Positions 1 to 13,800 of a stretch of DNA of 64,000 nucleotides are shown piece after piece. Origin of the DNA: Progne subis subis (lineage: Eukaryota > Chordata > Aves > Passeriformes > Hirundinidae); the NCBI GenBank assembly GCA_022316685.1, contig JAKJHU010000061.1:3719709-3783708 (forward strand), in the 5' to 3' direction. The position numbers and the translations under genes were made by a program. Within the stretch, counting starts at the first letter, position 1, and each line of letters begins with the position of its first letter. The notes under the pieces were generated by a model, which saw only the letters and a list, made by a program, of their open reading frames with translations, had not been told where the DNA came from and did no database searches.

Positions 1-2783
1 TGTGACCAAGTGTCACATTGCACGGAGAGGCGAGTCCCTCCCCTCTCAATGGGTTTGTCCCCTCTGATGCTGCAAATGCTGGGCACTAACAGCTCCCAGG
101 GCCGTGTTAAGGCAATAACAGGGAGTGTAGATATCCAGCCTCACTGAGCTGTTCTAGTTGTGTGCATGCAAGTGCCACACTCTGGACACTGATTCACAGA
201 GTCCCCTCCTGCGTGCACCTCTGCAGTGTTTGCCCTGACTCAGTCTTTAAACAAAACTCACAGCAGAACAGATCTCCTAGTTTCTCTCAGCATTGTTGTG
301 CTGTTACTTGGCCCAAATTCCCCATCCTAATTAAACCTTTCACTGAAAGCACCCATAGCTTTCAGCCACTCTCAGCCCAGCTATTTTAGTGTGGCTTTCC
401 AGTGTTTCCATAAGCAGCTTATGGCCCTGGAAGGAACGTGGCCCAGCTCTGGAGACATGTCCCCCATCCATAGCTCTTACATTTGGGACTGAGGGCTCCC
501 TACAGGGGACTCTTTCCAATGTGCTCTGGCAGATCGCTGCCCAGCTTCTCCCAATGCCTTCAAATTACACGGCCTCCTCAATCACACCCTAACACGTACA
601 GACAAAAACGCCAAGAGCACCTCTTATTTTAGATATCATTTTATTGCTATCTGCGACTTCCCACAGCGTCTATCGATGCTCCAAAAATTGTTTTTGAAAG
701 ACAGAAACTGTTCGCCAATCTTGCCTCAAAGGAATCCCTCCCCTTGGAGGAAACAAATGGTAGCTACAGAGCACGCAAATGAAGTGACCAAGATGCCTAT
801 TCAGGAACTACTGGCATGGAGGATAATTATGACCTGTGAAAAGCTCTCCTGGAATCCTATCCATTAGGATTATCCTACATGAAAGAAGAGTTTTTCAGTA
901 TGAAAAAGGGCAGGTGTGTCCACACCACAGCCTAGGTGCCACCTTCATTGTCTGAGCGACAGTTTCAGCACAACCCAGTTATTACCGTTTCCTCTTGTAT
1001 CCAGTCTTAACAAGATTAAAGTTTTCTGTTCAATAAGCACCTACTCTTCACTGGCCAGATCATATTAGCATGGTTGGCATTCCACCAAGGTTTAGCAACT
1101 CTTTCTAAATGGAGTTTAATAAAGGACTTCGCAAGGATCATATAACTAGACAGAAAGAGTGTAGATAATCAAATTACTGGCTTTCAGCACATACTTAGCC
1201 TTCCTTGCATCCAGCCAAACAAGATTTCACATCAAATGCAGGAAAACTCCATGCAAATAAGCTGCTAATGATTATTAGAAGATTCTCACTCTTATGAGAG
1301 GATGTCTTATGACAGGTACTCAACATTTGCTCAGATGATTTGTCACCTCATTTTACAACAAATTTCAGGTGACACTTTTCATGTTTAAAGTGTTCTTGGA
1401 GGTATTTCAGATTAACTACTCCTTACAGTACCTGTGAGTTTACTACTAGTGAGTACTCAGGGATCAAGGTAAGTGCTTGCCTATGGTCACCCACCAGTGC
1501 ACCTCTGTCCTCTGAGGCCAAGCCGATGCACCACAGGCTCTGCACAGCCCCAGGCACCCGCCGGGCACCGTCAGCACCTTCACGTGAGCCTTCACTGTCC
1601 CTCATTGTCCCTCTGGTGAGGCAGGCACGGCCAGGGACTCCCACATTCCCTGGCAGCCAGCCTGAGCTCAGGTCTCAAGGGCAGGGTCAGTGATTTGAGC
1701 ACAGTTTATGTGGTTACCCACTGATGGCAAGGACAGACAGCACCCAGCATCTCCAGTTCTCTACAAGTCCAAGACCGTTCACTTCCCCCCATTCCACTGC
1801 AGCTCTGATGCAGAAAAGCCAAACTGCCATTAAAGGCGATGCTTCCCAGTCCCACTCTTCTTTCTGAAGGCCTGGAATACATTTCACCTTTCCCATTGTT
1901 CATCCTTGACTGTACACGTTTGTGGGATCCCGCTTGTGGCTGAGGCAGCTGGCAGGGCAGCTCCAGAGGAGGAGATGCCAGGTCTGCCTGGGCTATGCAT
2001 CACTAAGCGTTTGTCTTATGCCTAGACCTGCCAAAAGCCCAACATCAGGGTTTCACTGTACTCTCCCAGCATAGCAATGGTTAGATCCCTTTTATCTCTG
2101 ATGGTAATTTTCGTGGACCCCTGCCAGGTTCTTTATGTGCTACAGAGTTCCCCACTTCATTCAGAGAGAACTGTATTGTTCTCTTCCCTATTCCCTCAAA
2201 TATATTTCCAAAAATCCAGCTCTGAAAAGAACAGGTTTTCTTGGAACCTGGTGCTGGAAGCCTTGGCTGCTGATAGCTCCTAAACTGCACGGGCATCACA
2301 AAGATCTTTACAGTCAGAAGCTTTAATGAAGTCAAACCCGGGCCAGAAGCTTAAATCAGACCATTGTTAGCGTTTGGTGTTTACATACTCAGACTTAATG
2401 TATATAACTAATTAATACATAAAATTACATCGGCTATCGAGCTGACTCCCAGTCTGAATACACCCTCAGTTTTATCAGTGAAGAAGCTGGCTGTCAGCGG
2501 GTGTTGCCTCGAGGTTTCCAAGCGGATGTCACAATTCCCAAATAAAACAGCGAAGACCAGAGCACACGACCCACAGCAGGGTGACCTAAAAACTAGAGCT
2601 GAGTTCAAGTCAGGCTGAGGCAGAACTTCAGCAGAGGAGAGCAGAGCTGCCTCCGCTCCAGAGCCTCACCATGGCTCTGTAGGGCAGCTCACTCGTATCA
2701 GAGCGATTCACCAAGTTTCCCCTATGGAAGGGAGCCCATCTTTGGTAGATAAATTTGCCATTCTCCATGCCAGAGATGTGTGT
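1..2783. other. Non-coding, unique sequence
   Basis: No gene recognised. AT-moderate DNA with a slightly GC-richer patch at about 1490-1680. A POU octamer ATGCAAAT (1251-1258) sits beside CTAATGATTATTAG (1264-1277). The window opens with a 6-bp inverted repeat, TGTGAC and GTCACA (1-6 and 12-17). Open frames under 85 codons overlap on both strands and look random. Confidence 0.7.
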
Positions 2784-2812
2784 GGGGCAGGAGGGAGATG
2801 GGGGCTGTAGGG
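2784..2812 (+). other. Predicted G-quadruplex motif
   Basis: Four G-runs occur in order: GGGG (2784-2787), GGG (2793-2795), GGGGG (2800-2804) and GGG (2810-2812). The loops are 5, 4 and 5 bases. This meets the usual rule of four runs of three or more G with loops of 1-7. Folding is inferred, not shown. Confidence 0.7.
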
Positions 2813-4020
2813 TGGTCCCTATGCACAGATGGAGGATTTTATGAAGAAGGCAGAATTCCATTGGAAAACCTATACCTGTGACACCCTTTGTGGAAAACCA
2901 AACCCACTGGGCTCTGACACACCAAAGTGTCAGGTTGGACTTTGCATCCCGGTGCTTTTCCAGACTCCAGGAGAGCTTGGCACCACAGTGTGAGGCTCTG
3001 TTCACCCAGCACCACAGGTCCCTCCCCAGAGCACTCACAACACTCAAAACTCACTTAAATACACCTCAGCACCCTGCTACATCCTGGAACCCTGCACATC
3101 CTCTGCTATTCAAGCAAAGCAACCAGAGCATTCTTCATTTACAACCTGCCTCCTGGCAGCTACACTTTATGACAAAACCTCGCATGGAAGCGTAATAAAA
3201 ACATAAACGAAAGACAAGGCAGCACGGCTCCGTGGATTTCAGCAGAGGGGCTGAAAACAGAAATCCTCAAAGCCACACCTTACACAGCCATGACCACCTC
3301 CAGCAGATCCAAGGGGAGCAGGAGGCTGCCGAGGGGAAATGCTCAATTTCCAGCCACAGCTCCCCAGTTCCAGCCACAGGAATTCCTCCACGCTCCGGTG
3401 GGGTGTGCCCACCCACCCCACGGGAAATGAGACTGCTGGCCATCTCCAGCAGCAGGGAGATATTATTAATGAGATGTGGAATTCCCTGGGAGAGAAGAAC
3501 ACCAGCTTGGATAATCATAAGCAAAAAGTCATCTCTTTTAATTTTATTTTTTTTTCCCCCCTGCACTTTTAGGTTTTTTCTAGTCTAACAAGAAAGGCAG
3601 CTCTTGGCTTTTATCAGAGTGCTTTTTCCTCCTGCCCAGCTCTCCAGCAGCAGCTCTGCTGATGCAGTGATTGGGCACTACAAGTGCTTGGAAGCACTGT
3701 GGCTGCTGACAGTTTTCTCTTCAGTGCTCAGAAATCTTTCTAGAGATTTTAGATTTAATCCAACACTGTTTTACCTGCAGACACAACTCCTGGTTGGCTG
3801 AATAATGAAGAGGTGTTTTGACATTCAATGATCATTTTACAATGATCAGACTCCTCTCGTTTTCAGAGAAATCAGTGGCAGTGGAGGGCACTACCATCTT
3901 TTTTCATTTTATAATTAACCAAATTTAAGGATTATAATTGAGGTTGGAAACAATACAATGATTCCTTTCATTTAGCTTAGAGTTTTTCATTCATTGTAAC
4001 ATATAGTTTTCTTCTTCTTA

Positions 4021-4044
4021 TTTTTTTTTTTTTTTTTTTTTTTT
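4021..4044. repeat. Poly-T tract (T24)
   Basis: Twenty-four consecutive T, preceded by CTTCTTCTTA. I see no recognisable retroposon body on the right side, as would be expected if this were the tail of a minus-strand insertion. Confidence 0.95.
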
Positions 4045-5624
4045 CTTGTCTATTTTGGCTTTTAGGATTTTTGGTTTTGTTGCAACAGGAAAAGCACTGC
4101 AATACTAAACACAACAAAGCACTAAAATATTTGGGAAGGAAACACAAGAAAAATGAAACGTGATTTCCGACTAACACATTTTCTTCCCTATTCTCCTTCC
4201 AGTTCAGAAACTAATTATACACACAGCTGTGACTGGAATCTGTGATTGTTTCCCCTAAATACTGCAGCTAGCTTTAAGGACAATCACATCCAGAAAGACT
4301 TTGCTCTTAGCAGCATGAAGTTTAAGAAATAATAAAAGGATGAAATAACTGAGCTGCAGTTTTGCCCACAAGTGCAAAAAGGTATTAAAACTTTTTAAGG
4401 TAGGAAATATAGAAACTACTTAGGAGAAACAGAATCCAGATCAGTATTCTCATTCCTTGCTTCCCATCCCTGCTGTTATCTTCACAAGAATGAAATATTT
4501 CAGTCTTGAGGTTTTTCCACTTAATAAGTTACAATTAAGGACTTTATAAATTATGTAGAGGTCGAAGATTTATTTTTTTTTTTAGCTTCTTTCACACACT
4601 CTCTCCTTTCCCCTTTCTCACCTGCTTTGCAGACTTTACTTAAAGAATGGGAAATTGCACAGTCCATCTAATTAGTAAAATCACAGCTGTATATGCAGCG
4701 TGCCCGGACCAATGGCTGATATCAGAATATTCCTTATCAAAGACATTTCTCTCCTCGAATCTTGTTCCAGCCCTAGAATGGCTGCCCAGAAAAACTCTTG
4801 GCTAAGGCAAGCACACAGTGATACTTCTCCCAGCTCCTGCTCTCTATCCAAATAAAGTGTTGGAATTACACAAGGAAAAGCAGTATAAAGTATCAGATAT
4901 CTTCACAAACCTTCCATTTCACCAGTTTTACCCAGTTCAGACCTCACAAAGCCTGTGCACACACAACACAAATGATTTTGGATATTCACTGAAACGCAAG
5001 TACGACTTTAGCATCGAAATCTACAGGAGCCCATGCAGGATATTCCTCGCCTTCCTCCCAAACACTGTGATTCTGTGGCAATTCCCCGTGGACTTCTGCA
5101 GTTTTTTCCCTTTGAATTTTTGGAAGTGAAGGAATGAGGTCTGCTGGATGTCAGCATGCATCAGGCTCGTTAGGGTAGAGCTCTGAGTGCTGAGAGAGCT
5201 CGATCTGAACGCCTGACTCCAAACGCTGGAGAGCGACAGTTAATTTTTCTAATGATACACAAAAGTATCAGGAACACTTCTGACATTTTCCTTTTAATTC
5301 TCTTCCCCTACAACCTTCCCCAAAAAATCTGCAAATCCAAACAACAAAGAGCTAAAGCACTGACAAGCACGTGGCTCTCTCTGCTTTGGAAATGTTTTGA
5401 ATTTGCTAGGAAGAGGTTTCTTATTACAAATACTGCTAAATTAAACCCTCTGCCTATCAAACCTAACAACCAAGTCTCTTGAAAGACAATTACGCACCAT
5501 TAAAAATAAATATTAGAGATTTTTTCCCAGAAATCACCATAAGGATTTTATAGCTAGCTGAAAGCACAAATATTTTTCTAAAGGATGATTAATTGAAATA
5601 AGCCTAGCTCAAAATAACTTTTCA

Positions 5625-5650
5625 TTTAAATTTTCATTTAATTTTAAATG
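5625..5650. repeat. Short AT-rich direct and inverted repeats
   Basis: TTTTCATTTAA occurs twice in tandem. The second copy forms a 7-bp inverted repeat with TTAAATG (arms 5635-5641 and 5644-5650). Low-complexity AT sequence. Confidence 0.7.
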
Positions 5651-5982
5651 ACCACTCATTTATGATTGCTGCTATTAAAATTAACCACTCATCTTTTGTA
5701 CAAACCAAGACAAACTCTTTCCACAAACTTGGCATCAGATGTTACAGACGAAACACCCACAGCCTGCACAATCCCTGAAAGATTGGGCCGAGATCTATAT
5801 ATTGAGAACCCCTAAACCAATTTAAACAAATGGAAACTTTTCCATGATGCAGCATCTGATCCTATAGAAGCTTTTTCCTGCGCCTTTGCTCATTGCTTTT
5901 CTGCTTTGAACAAACAACCTGAAGACTTGGCCACATCGCAGTGTTGTTGGGCACAAGTTTCTCCTACTGAAGCTAAACAGGG

Positions 5983-6003
5983 AAAAAAAAAAAAAAAAAA
6001 AAA
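5983..6003. repeat. Poly-A tract (A21)
   Basis: Twenty-one consecutive A. No retroposon body or clear target-site duplication was recognised beside it. Confidence 0.95.
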
Positions 6004-9000
6004 GATCAAAGAAACTTTCAAGAGTGAAATTAGGGCACGTAAAGTTGAAATAGGCATTTCTTGCAACATTTAACTCATTTAACTCTTTTGATTGCAGGCT
6101 TTCTCTCTCTAAAAGGAAGCGCCAGAGGAGATAAAAACACTGTCAAAAAACGCGTGCCAAGCTTTTTTTACTTATTCAGCACCCCTAAAGCACAACCTGT
6201 CTCAGTTCCCAAGATCTGTTTTGCAGCATCTTTCTGAGGCAGGTAAGCTGCTACAGTTGTTTAAACCACGGGGAGGGAAGTCAGGACACAAACCCTGCAC
6301 CTAAACAGCAAACCTGGCTGAGCGTGTGTCTGACAGCTGCTGCAGAAAGTACAGGCAGAAAGCACTTCAATTGATGCACTTTGTAACAAGTAATTTCAAT
6401 GCTGTATCTACAGATAGACAGGCTCAAGGATTTTATTTTCCAAAGCCCTGGACACACTCCTTTCTTTTCCTAGAAAAGCCTGGTCTCATCTCTGGACCAC
6501 CAAGAGCCCTGAACCATCTCCTGGGCTCTGCACAAGTAAAACTCGCCTGAGCAACCCCCCAGCTGCCTCACACACTGCGAGGTCGAGCTGTGCAAAAGTT
6601 GCGTTTTCTTTCCAGCTGCCCAGAGCAAAAGAACTTTCCCCTCTCTCCATTCTTGTCTGGCATCATCAGAGCCCTGCGCTGAATCCAGCTGTCTGCCCCT
6701 CTCTGTGCCCAAAAGGCATGAAGGACACGGAGGAACTGTGGGCTCTATCACATGCAGGACTTCTTTTGCAGCACATCAGAGTCAGACGTGATCCCTTGTG
6801 ACACGACATCAAGAAACAGTTTTGTTTCTTTCTTTACCCCAAGCTAAATGCAGGGTTTATATTCCGCTTGTGGTTAGTGCCTGTGTTCGGAGCCACGGAT
6901 CTTTCTGAGTCTCTCTGCTGGGTCATGTGCCACTGCCTCTGCAGCGGGCAGCCCACTGAGAGCTCGCTTCTCAGAGGTGCTCACCTTGTACCTGTTAGGG
7001 CTCTCTTCCTTTCCATTAAGTACATTTTTATTCCCTTTGGTTTTGGTGCCTCTCCTGGGGCTGAAGGAGCAGAGCAGCAGCCTCAGAGCAGGGAGGGTGA
7101 CCCAGCCACGAGCCCCATGGTGAGTTTGGGGACACCAGGGGTGGCAAGTGGATGAATTCTGTGGTTCCACACACGAACAGCAACCCCTGGCAGCCCTGAA
7201 CTCGCTCATCAAAACTGCCCCTTCCTTCTCTCCCGCATCCATCAAAGGATCTACTCATTGGAGGAGCGGCTTTAGAAAAGATGAAAAAACAAATGGGAGC
7301 AGCAGGGGAAAAATTCCTCCAGTGGTTTCAGTTATTTGACCATTCCAGTGCGGTCTTTTCCTTGCCAAACTTGGATTATTTCAATCTTTGCTGGGCATTT
7401 GGGTAATGGTGGGAAAGGCTGTGCCATTCCCATCACAGCAGGAAATGTCCTACCACAAATTCCCCACAATAGATTATAAAAAAATCTTAATTCTTTTACA
7501 AAGATAAAGTTGTAGATAAGCATTTATCAATTTCTTTTCTTTAAAATTATGATTTCATTTGTCAGCAGGCGATTATGGTCAACATAAATGAAAGGAAAAC
7601 CAGCAGAATTTTTAAAAAGTATTTCTTGCATAAATTACATCAGCTGTCAAAAACATCTCTCAGAAAAGAAGCAATTTAACAGACAAATGGAGTTTTTCAG
7701 TCACAAGTTCCACCTTTGTGAATAAACACAGTCCCAGACACGAGCAGAACCTGGAGTGCCACCAGGACAGGGAGCAACCAGAGGAGCCAAGCTGCGTCAT
7801 TTTTCTATCTTCTTAATATTGAAACCCATTTTTTTTCCTCCTGAGCTGAGTGGGTTTCTATAGCACTTTCATACGCACACAAATTCATACCAGGAGCTGT
7901 GTGTTTGTATTAATCAAAAGCATGTGGCAACACGCTGCACGTGTAGATAAACAGCACGGTTAACTGAGAGAAACGTTCTGCTCAGCGTTTTGCTGGTTCT
8001 GTTCTCTGTTGTTTTGCATTTATTAACAAAAATTAAACTGAAAAATACCCCAAAGTTTCTTAAAATTTCCCATTGAAAAAGTGTAATTTTTTAAAAATTA
8101 ATTTCCTCCTCCCCACCCTGAGCACTAATTATAACACACAATTTTTTTTTTACTCTAGACAGACACCAGCATTTCTTTCATATGCCAAATTCTTTAAGCT
8201 ATCCTACTTGGAAATTGAAATTGATGGAGGACATCTGATCTAAAAGATTCTTTTCTTTAAGTTTAATATGCTACCTCACATGATCTTGTCAGGTGGGATC
8301 ATGTCAGTGATATTTATGCCATAATGTGAATCAGCCATGTATAAGTTGACTATACTAATACAGCAAAAGGACACAGATTTTTTTTTGGCAGTTTCTTGCC
8401 TGACTTTTTCCCTTTTCTTCCCTTCTTTTCCAAGAGGAAAAAAGTCTGAGTTGTGAGCAGCAGCTAAGTTACAGAGAATCTTCTACCAAGCCCAGATTCC
8501 TGATCTGTGCTTTGTGTGGGTGGATTAGAGCAATAGGAAAACCATTAGAGGAAAATGAAAGAGAGTTTTTATACCGTTTTCTCCTGGCTCAGCTGTTGCT
8601 ATGGCATTTTTCTTCTACAAAACTCAGAAAATTCAAAATTCTGTTTGTGGAATCACCTTTCTCTGACTGATTTTTCCCCTCTCATTCTATCACTGAAATG
8701 CAGCAAGAGGAGCAGTGTCTGAGGTCATCTTCCAGCTGAGGGCTAAGATGAAAAAAGATGAATAAATTTACAGAGTCTCTGACATGTTATAGGACTCCTG
8801 GCAGCCTAAACCATGATGGGTGGCAAAAGAAACCTGTCTGAAATCCTTGCTGTGCCCTGAGGAAGGGTCTGAGGGCAAATTCTGCTTCCACTGACACCAT
8901 TCTCCCTCTGCTAAAGAACTTGGTGATGGAATTTGGCCAGCGTGCAGCCAATTTTATACCTGGGCTGCTGGGTATTTCTCTCTCACCTCAGAGACACAAG

Positions 9001-9824
9001 TGCATGGCACTGTGACAGCCAGCCTCTGTAATCCCTGTCTCTTGAGGACAGAAATCTTCTCTCCTGCTGGTAACCAGGAAATACAACTGGGCAGAGGTTT
9101 CTGCCAATAACTTCTAGCAGAGTTACAAATAAACTTTTTGAGGTCTCTTTCCTATGCCCCTTCCTGACACGGAGTTGTTTCCACTCCTTCTGGTGGCACT
9201 GGGCCCCACTGTCCCTTTGGTCTGTGATGCTTTTCACAGCCCTCACTTTCTCACAACAAAACAGCAAAAAATCGGCCGAGAAAACCCAAATACAAACACA
9301 AGGCTCCAAAATTCAGCTTGACCACACAAGCCGTAACTCCAAGGCCATGCTCACCCACCAGGAACAAGGTGTGCAAAAGCCTGCACTGCTTGTGGTTCCA
9401 GACTAGCATCATTTACCCTTCACTCTGAAGGTTATTTAAAACACAGAAAAGCAGCTTTGCCAGTTCTCATTTTATCCCACATAGAAAGCTGCTTTAATTT
9501 GCAGTTGGTGGGGAAGTCAGCTGTTCCACCTGTGCCACGACAGGCTGCCTGTTCCTGCTGCTGCTGTCCCGGGGTGCTGCGGGAACGTTTCTGTGGGAAT
9601 GAACCTGGCCGCTAAAAATAGAACGGGGGAAAAAAAAAATCAACTGGCTTTTAAATTTTACAACAGGTTCTCCTGCATGCAAACTGGGAGCAGCTCAGAA
9701 ATGTCAACTCAGAAGGGCATGCAGCTCTAAAATTGCCTTTCTGACCCCCCAAAATAAAGGTTTTCCTTTATTCCAGCCCAGAGAGGAATGTAAGAGCCAA
9801 GTCTGACATTTAGACTACCATTAT
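6004..9824. other. Non-coding, unique sequence
   Basis: No gene recognised. A GC-richer patch at about 6860-7260 carries overlapping frames of 95 codons (plus) and 123 codons (minus), neither recognisable. 7500-8350 is AT-rich. A short TGCTGCTGCTG run lies near 9558. Confidence 0.7.
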
Positions 9825-9915
9825 CAGCTCATGAATGGTTTCATTAATAATAACAGAAGATATTATTAATGTTTAAGGAAGCATTAAGTCTTTGTTAATG
9901 ATAATTAATGTGTTG
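9825..9915. promoter_or_regulatory. Candidate TAAT-rich regulatory cluster
   Basis: At least six TAAT/ATTA cores fall within about 75 bp (9843-9910), including ATTAATAATAA, TATTATTAATG and AATGATAATTAATG. This is typical of homeodomain-bound DNA, but also of plain AT-rich drift. Confidence 0.2.
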
Positions 9916-10135
9916 TCTCATTCTGGTTTTCAGCAGATACAGGAGAATGACGTTTGTCAGAAGTTTGGAAGCATCTCCCTGCGGGCAAGGAACTGCCTGC
10001 AGGTAACTAACACTGCCCCAAGAAGTGACTAAACCAGAAACAGACAATATGTTGTGGGAGAAGTGCTGCAATGAACAGAAATCTGCAGTTTTCTATTCAT
10101 TGGTGCCTTTACAGAACTGTTCAATAACACCTGAT

Positions 10136-10162
10136 TTCCAGAACTTTAGTTCCAGAACTTTA
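10136..10162. repeat. 13-bp direct repeat, two copies
   Basis: TTCCAGAACTTTA occurs at 10136-10148 and again at 10150-10162, separated by a single G. It is a small local tandem duplication. Confidence 0.9.
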
Positions 10163-10852
10163 ATCCACTGGTTAGATCTGTTCCATTCCATGATAAGAAG
10201 CAGGTATTACAGAGAAGGCATCCCATCTTTTTTCCCACTCTGGTTATTTAAGGAAGATGTTTTTTGCATGAGTGGACAAAAGCTGCAACAAACTTCTCCA
10301 CAGCTTCATGAAAACAAGGTGCCACTGATCACAAATAACATATTCCTACTGACAGAGAAAGATAAGTTACATTAGTTTATATTTCTGGAGATGATCTAAG
10401 CTCTTAGTTATCTGTTACATCAAATGTCTCAGTTTTCTTTCTGTAATCTAATATCCACCTTCAAGCTCGCCCTACATTTAAAATTTATACAAGTTTTTTC
10501 AGATGCTGCCATTTTGCCTCAGGCTTTGTAGGTGTTAAGCTCCAGTAATATTCTACACTGTTTCTTTAAGAAAGTTCATCCATTCACTTTAATTACATTT
10601 TCGGCCCTGGTTATTGTCCCTGTGCCTGCAAAGAATGTTTCCAGCCATAAAAAACCATTATCTGCCACAATTATGGATAACCAGAGGATGGCCAGAGGGC
10701 AGAAATGCCATGGTGAATGATTGTACCGCAATTCAGCGCAGAATTTATAACTTTCCTCAGGGCTAACTGTCAGCCTGATCACAATGCCTGACAATAAGAT
10801 CCAGTAAAGCAAATGCAGATGCTTCTTCTTGCCTGCATGGTTGCTCTTTTAA

Positions 10853-10868
10853 TTTTTTTTTTTTTTTT
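10853..10868. repeat. Poly-T tract (T16)
   Basis: Sixteen consecutive T, flanked by AA on both sides. Confidence 0.95.
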
Positions 10869-13800
10869 AATTAAGGTGCAGTTTGTTGTGATACATTAAG
10901 TTGCAGCCACTGTGGATGCAGCACTACAGAAAGGACGCTCGGCCTGATTCATTCTGCTGGAGCACAGATTCAGACCGTGCAAGTCCAGCACCATGGTTTT
11001 GCACACGTTGTTCCAGTGCAGCCAGGACGTCTCTGAGGTGTACAGAAAACACTGCTGAGCATCTGCCCCAGTGGCCAAACTGCAGTTCAGTCCCTGCTCT
11101 CCGTTACAGATGGAGACAGAGATAATTTTCCACAGCTTCCCATGTTACTGCTCTTGCAACAGATCTTTCCATCATTAATTCTTGTGGTTATTAACATCCA
11201 GAGGAATGCCAGACTGGAAGAAAGATTAACTTTTTGACACATATTCAATTATTTCTCTCATTCCATCAGGACAGAGGTTTGTGTTAAGCCCCCTGATGCA
11301 GGATTTCAACAGAAGAGGGCAAGGAGATCATGAGTCCCATCACGATATTTCATGAGGAGAATAATACAAATCCTTCTCTTTTTTATATTTTTTTTCCAGC
11401 CAGAAGTCTCAAAGTACAATACAAACATGACTCAGAATGATCCTCTTTGGTTTTGTGGTGAAAGAAACCGAGCAGTTGAGAGGGGCTGGGGTGATGTTCC
11501 TGGCATCCTTGGCGCCTGTGCAACTTCCAGCAGAGCAGCAGGATCTGCCATCCCACCCCTGCCCATGGGAGTCACATTTTTGGACCCTTGGAAAGGGATA
11601 AAGCAGGTTGAAATTCCTCCCCGACCTCTGTTGTGTTCCAGACTCCTTCAACCTATGCTCAGGTGCTGGTACAAATTCCCACGGAGCAGGCGAACCCCGA
11701 AGTTGGACTTTGTGCCTAACCTTAGACTTTCACAGAGAGATAAGAGACAAAGCCAGGATCTGTTGCTCCTGGTTTTAACAGAGGATGTTGCTTTTTTCAG
11801 CAAGAAGTGCAGAATAAAGAGCTTGAAGACAAATTTGATTTCTACACCAATATCCCCCCAGGATTTCCAAAAATACTGTGTGGTTCTAGCAGGACAATAA
11901 TGCTTGTGGACTTTAGGAAGTCAAGGGCCTTCAAAGGTGTGGGCCTCCACAGATCAGGCAGAGAATTCTCTGCAGATCAACCTGATTTTCACCACTTTAG
12001 TTTTAACCACAAGAATTCGAAATGTAGAAAAGATAAAGGGTAAACATTTCAGAGAAGATGTCAGAGCTGTGTTTTGCTCAGTTCTAGGTCTTGCTGTGAG
12101 ATAGCTTAGTAGGAAGGCTCTGCTTAGCAAAACCCCTCTGAATTCTGTTCTGAACTTTCTGGGTTTCTTCCTCTGAGCACAACCAGTTCTGAACCAAATG
12201 CAGCAAGAACTTTTTGCGGAAGAAGCATTTCTAACAATCTTTGAGAAGGCAAATCTTCCTTAATTCCTACCACCCTAACCCCACTCTGGCATGAGCAGGT
12301 CACAAGATTTGGCACCCCTGATCCTGCTTCAAACTCACCTTCTACCCAAAACATCATTGGAGGCAAAACTCCACCCCTTGGCGTATCTTCAATAAACCAT
12401 CATTCTACCTGAACCTCAGAAAAGACAAACTATTAAAGTAGTAAGAGGATAACTTAATCTCTCTAATCAGATAATCCTCCAGCACATTGGACATTTATTT
12501 GCAGGGTATGTTCTACCGTAATAAGTTTGGATTGAAACAATTCCCCACCCTCAGAAAAAAGCTGAAGGAAGTGGTTGAGACATTCCATATCTCAGGTGCC
12601 ATTATGTGAATGTGAAAACAAATGAGTTTAATTGGGGAGAAATTCATCCCAGACAGAGAGCTTGCCCAAGGCCCTTGTCTAAGAAACCCCACTTAATTCT
12701 GCTCTAGCACAGAGCAGCTACCCAGGCACTGGATGCCAATTAAACCCTACTTATCTTTTTAATGAAGAGCTGAATCTGAAAATGAATTATTGTTTTGATG
12801 TGTAAATGCTGTTGGTTTGGTAAGGCAGTGGAAAGGATTCTATCTGGGGGGACAGGCAAAACTGAGGTGATAAAGGGTTTGCATGAACATCCATGAAAAC
12901 GTCACTCCATGGCTCTCCACCAGCATGGAAAACAGTGCCTGGCACTCAGAGTAAAACTGCAAATTCAGCAGCCCTGGATCCTCCTGTGTCTTTGTGCCAG
13001 TTTCACCCAAGCGTTCCTTTCAGAGACCAAAACAAACAGAAAAGCTTCTCTGAAAACCAGAATGTCTCATTTCAGCGTTAGCTAAAATAATTGATTTGTT
13101 TTCTAAGTAGCCGTTCATTCTCAAGTTTCCCTCAATGGCATAGAAATAAATGTTAAGTATTCAAAAATAAAGAAACTGTTTTACTTTGGGCCAAGACAAA
13201 TACTTATTTTAGCTTTTCCATAACTTTTCAATCGCTGGAAATATTTTATATTTTTTTAATACTTTTTACCAGGACTAATTGTTTCCCTAAATTTAAAATG
13301 GTCCAGGTGAAGCAAATAATACAAGTCAACATATGGTCAAAGATCCTGGAATTAATTAGAAATAAAAAGAAAAGCCTAACTTCAGTCTTATTTAAAATTC
13401 AAGTCAGGGAAAATTTTCCTGATTTTTTGGCTTTTGCTGAGCTGTGGCTTTACTTTAAGTGGATTACAACTTTCAGGTGGCTGCAGTCCTGAAGAGGGAT
13501 TTTTGGAAGACAATTTCCCTGATACTGATCTTTGGAAATGAAAACTTTTCTCGTGCTCTGAAAGAAAAGTGAAATACGGTTCTTCCTTCTACCTCAAGTG
13601 CCAAAGATCTGTGAGCTGGTTTGGATCTCCCCAGTAAAGGCACTGAAATTCATCGGATTTTTCAAACCCCTGGAATCCGTGACTGGCGAAAAGAGAATGT
13701 GCAAAAATTAGGGATGCTCCTGTCCCAGGAAGTGACCTTCAGCTTGGGGTCTCCAGACCTGAAGCAGTTCAGGGACTTAGATCAACAGCTTTCCAAAACC

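Larger units (their letters stand above)
2813..5982. other. Non-coding, unique sequence with T-rich runs
   Basis: No gene recognised. The 139-codon frame on the minus strand (2628-3047) and the 118-codon frame on the plus strand (3232-3588) resemble no protein I know. From 3540 on the DNA becomes AT-rich, with T-runs near 3546, 4021 and 4573. Confidence 0.7.

Noticed and set aside
4021..6003. Poly-T and poly-A tracts as retroposon tails
   Set aside because: No element body, second boundary or target-site duplication could be found beside them.
11352..11900. 182-codon open frame as a protein-coding gene
   Set aside because: No recognisable domain, and its length is about what chance allows. 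It begins in low-complexity T-rich DNA and no partner exon is seen.
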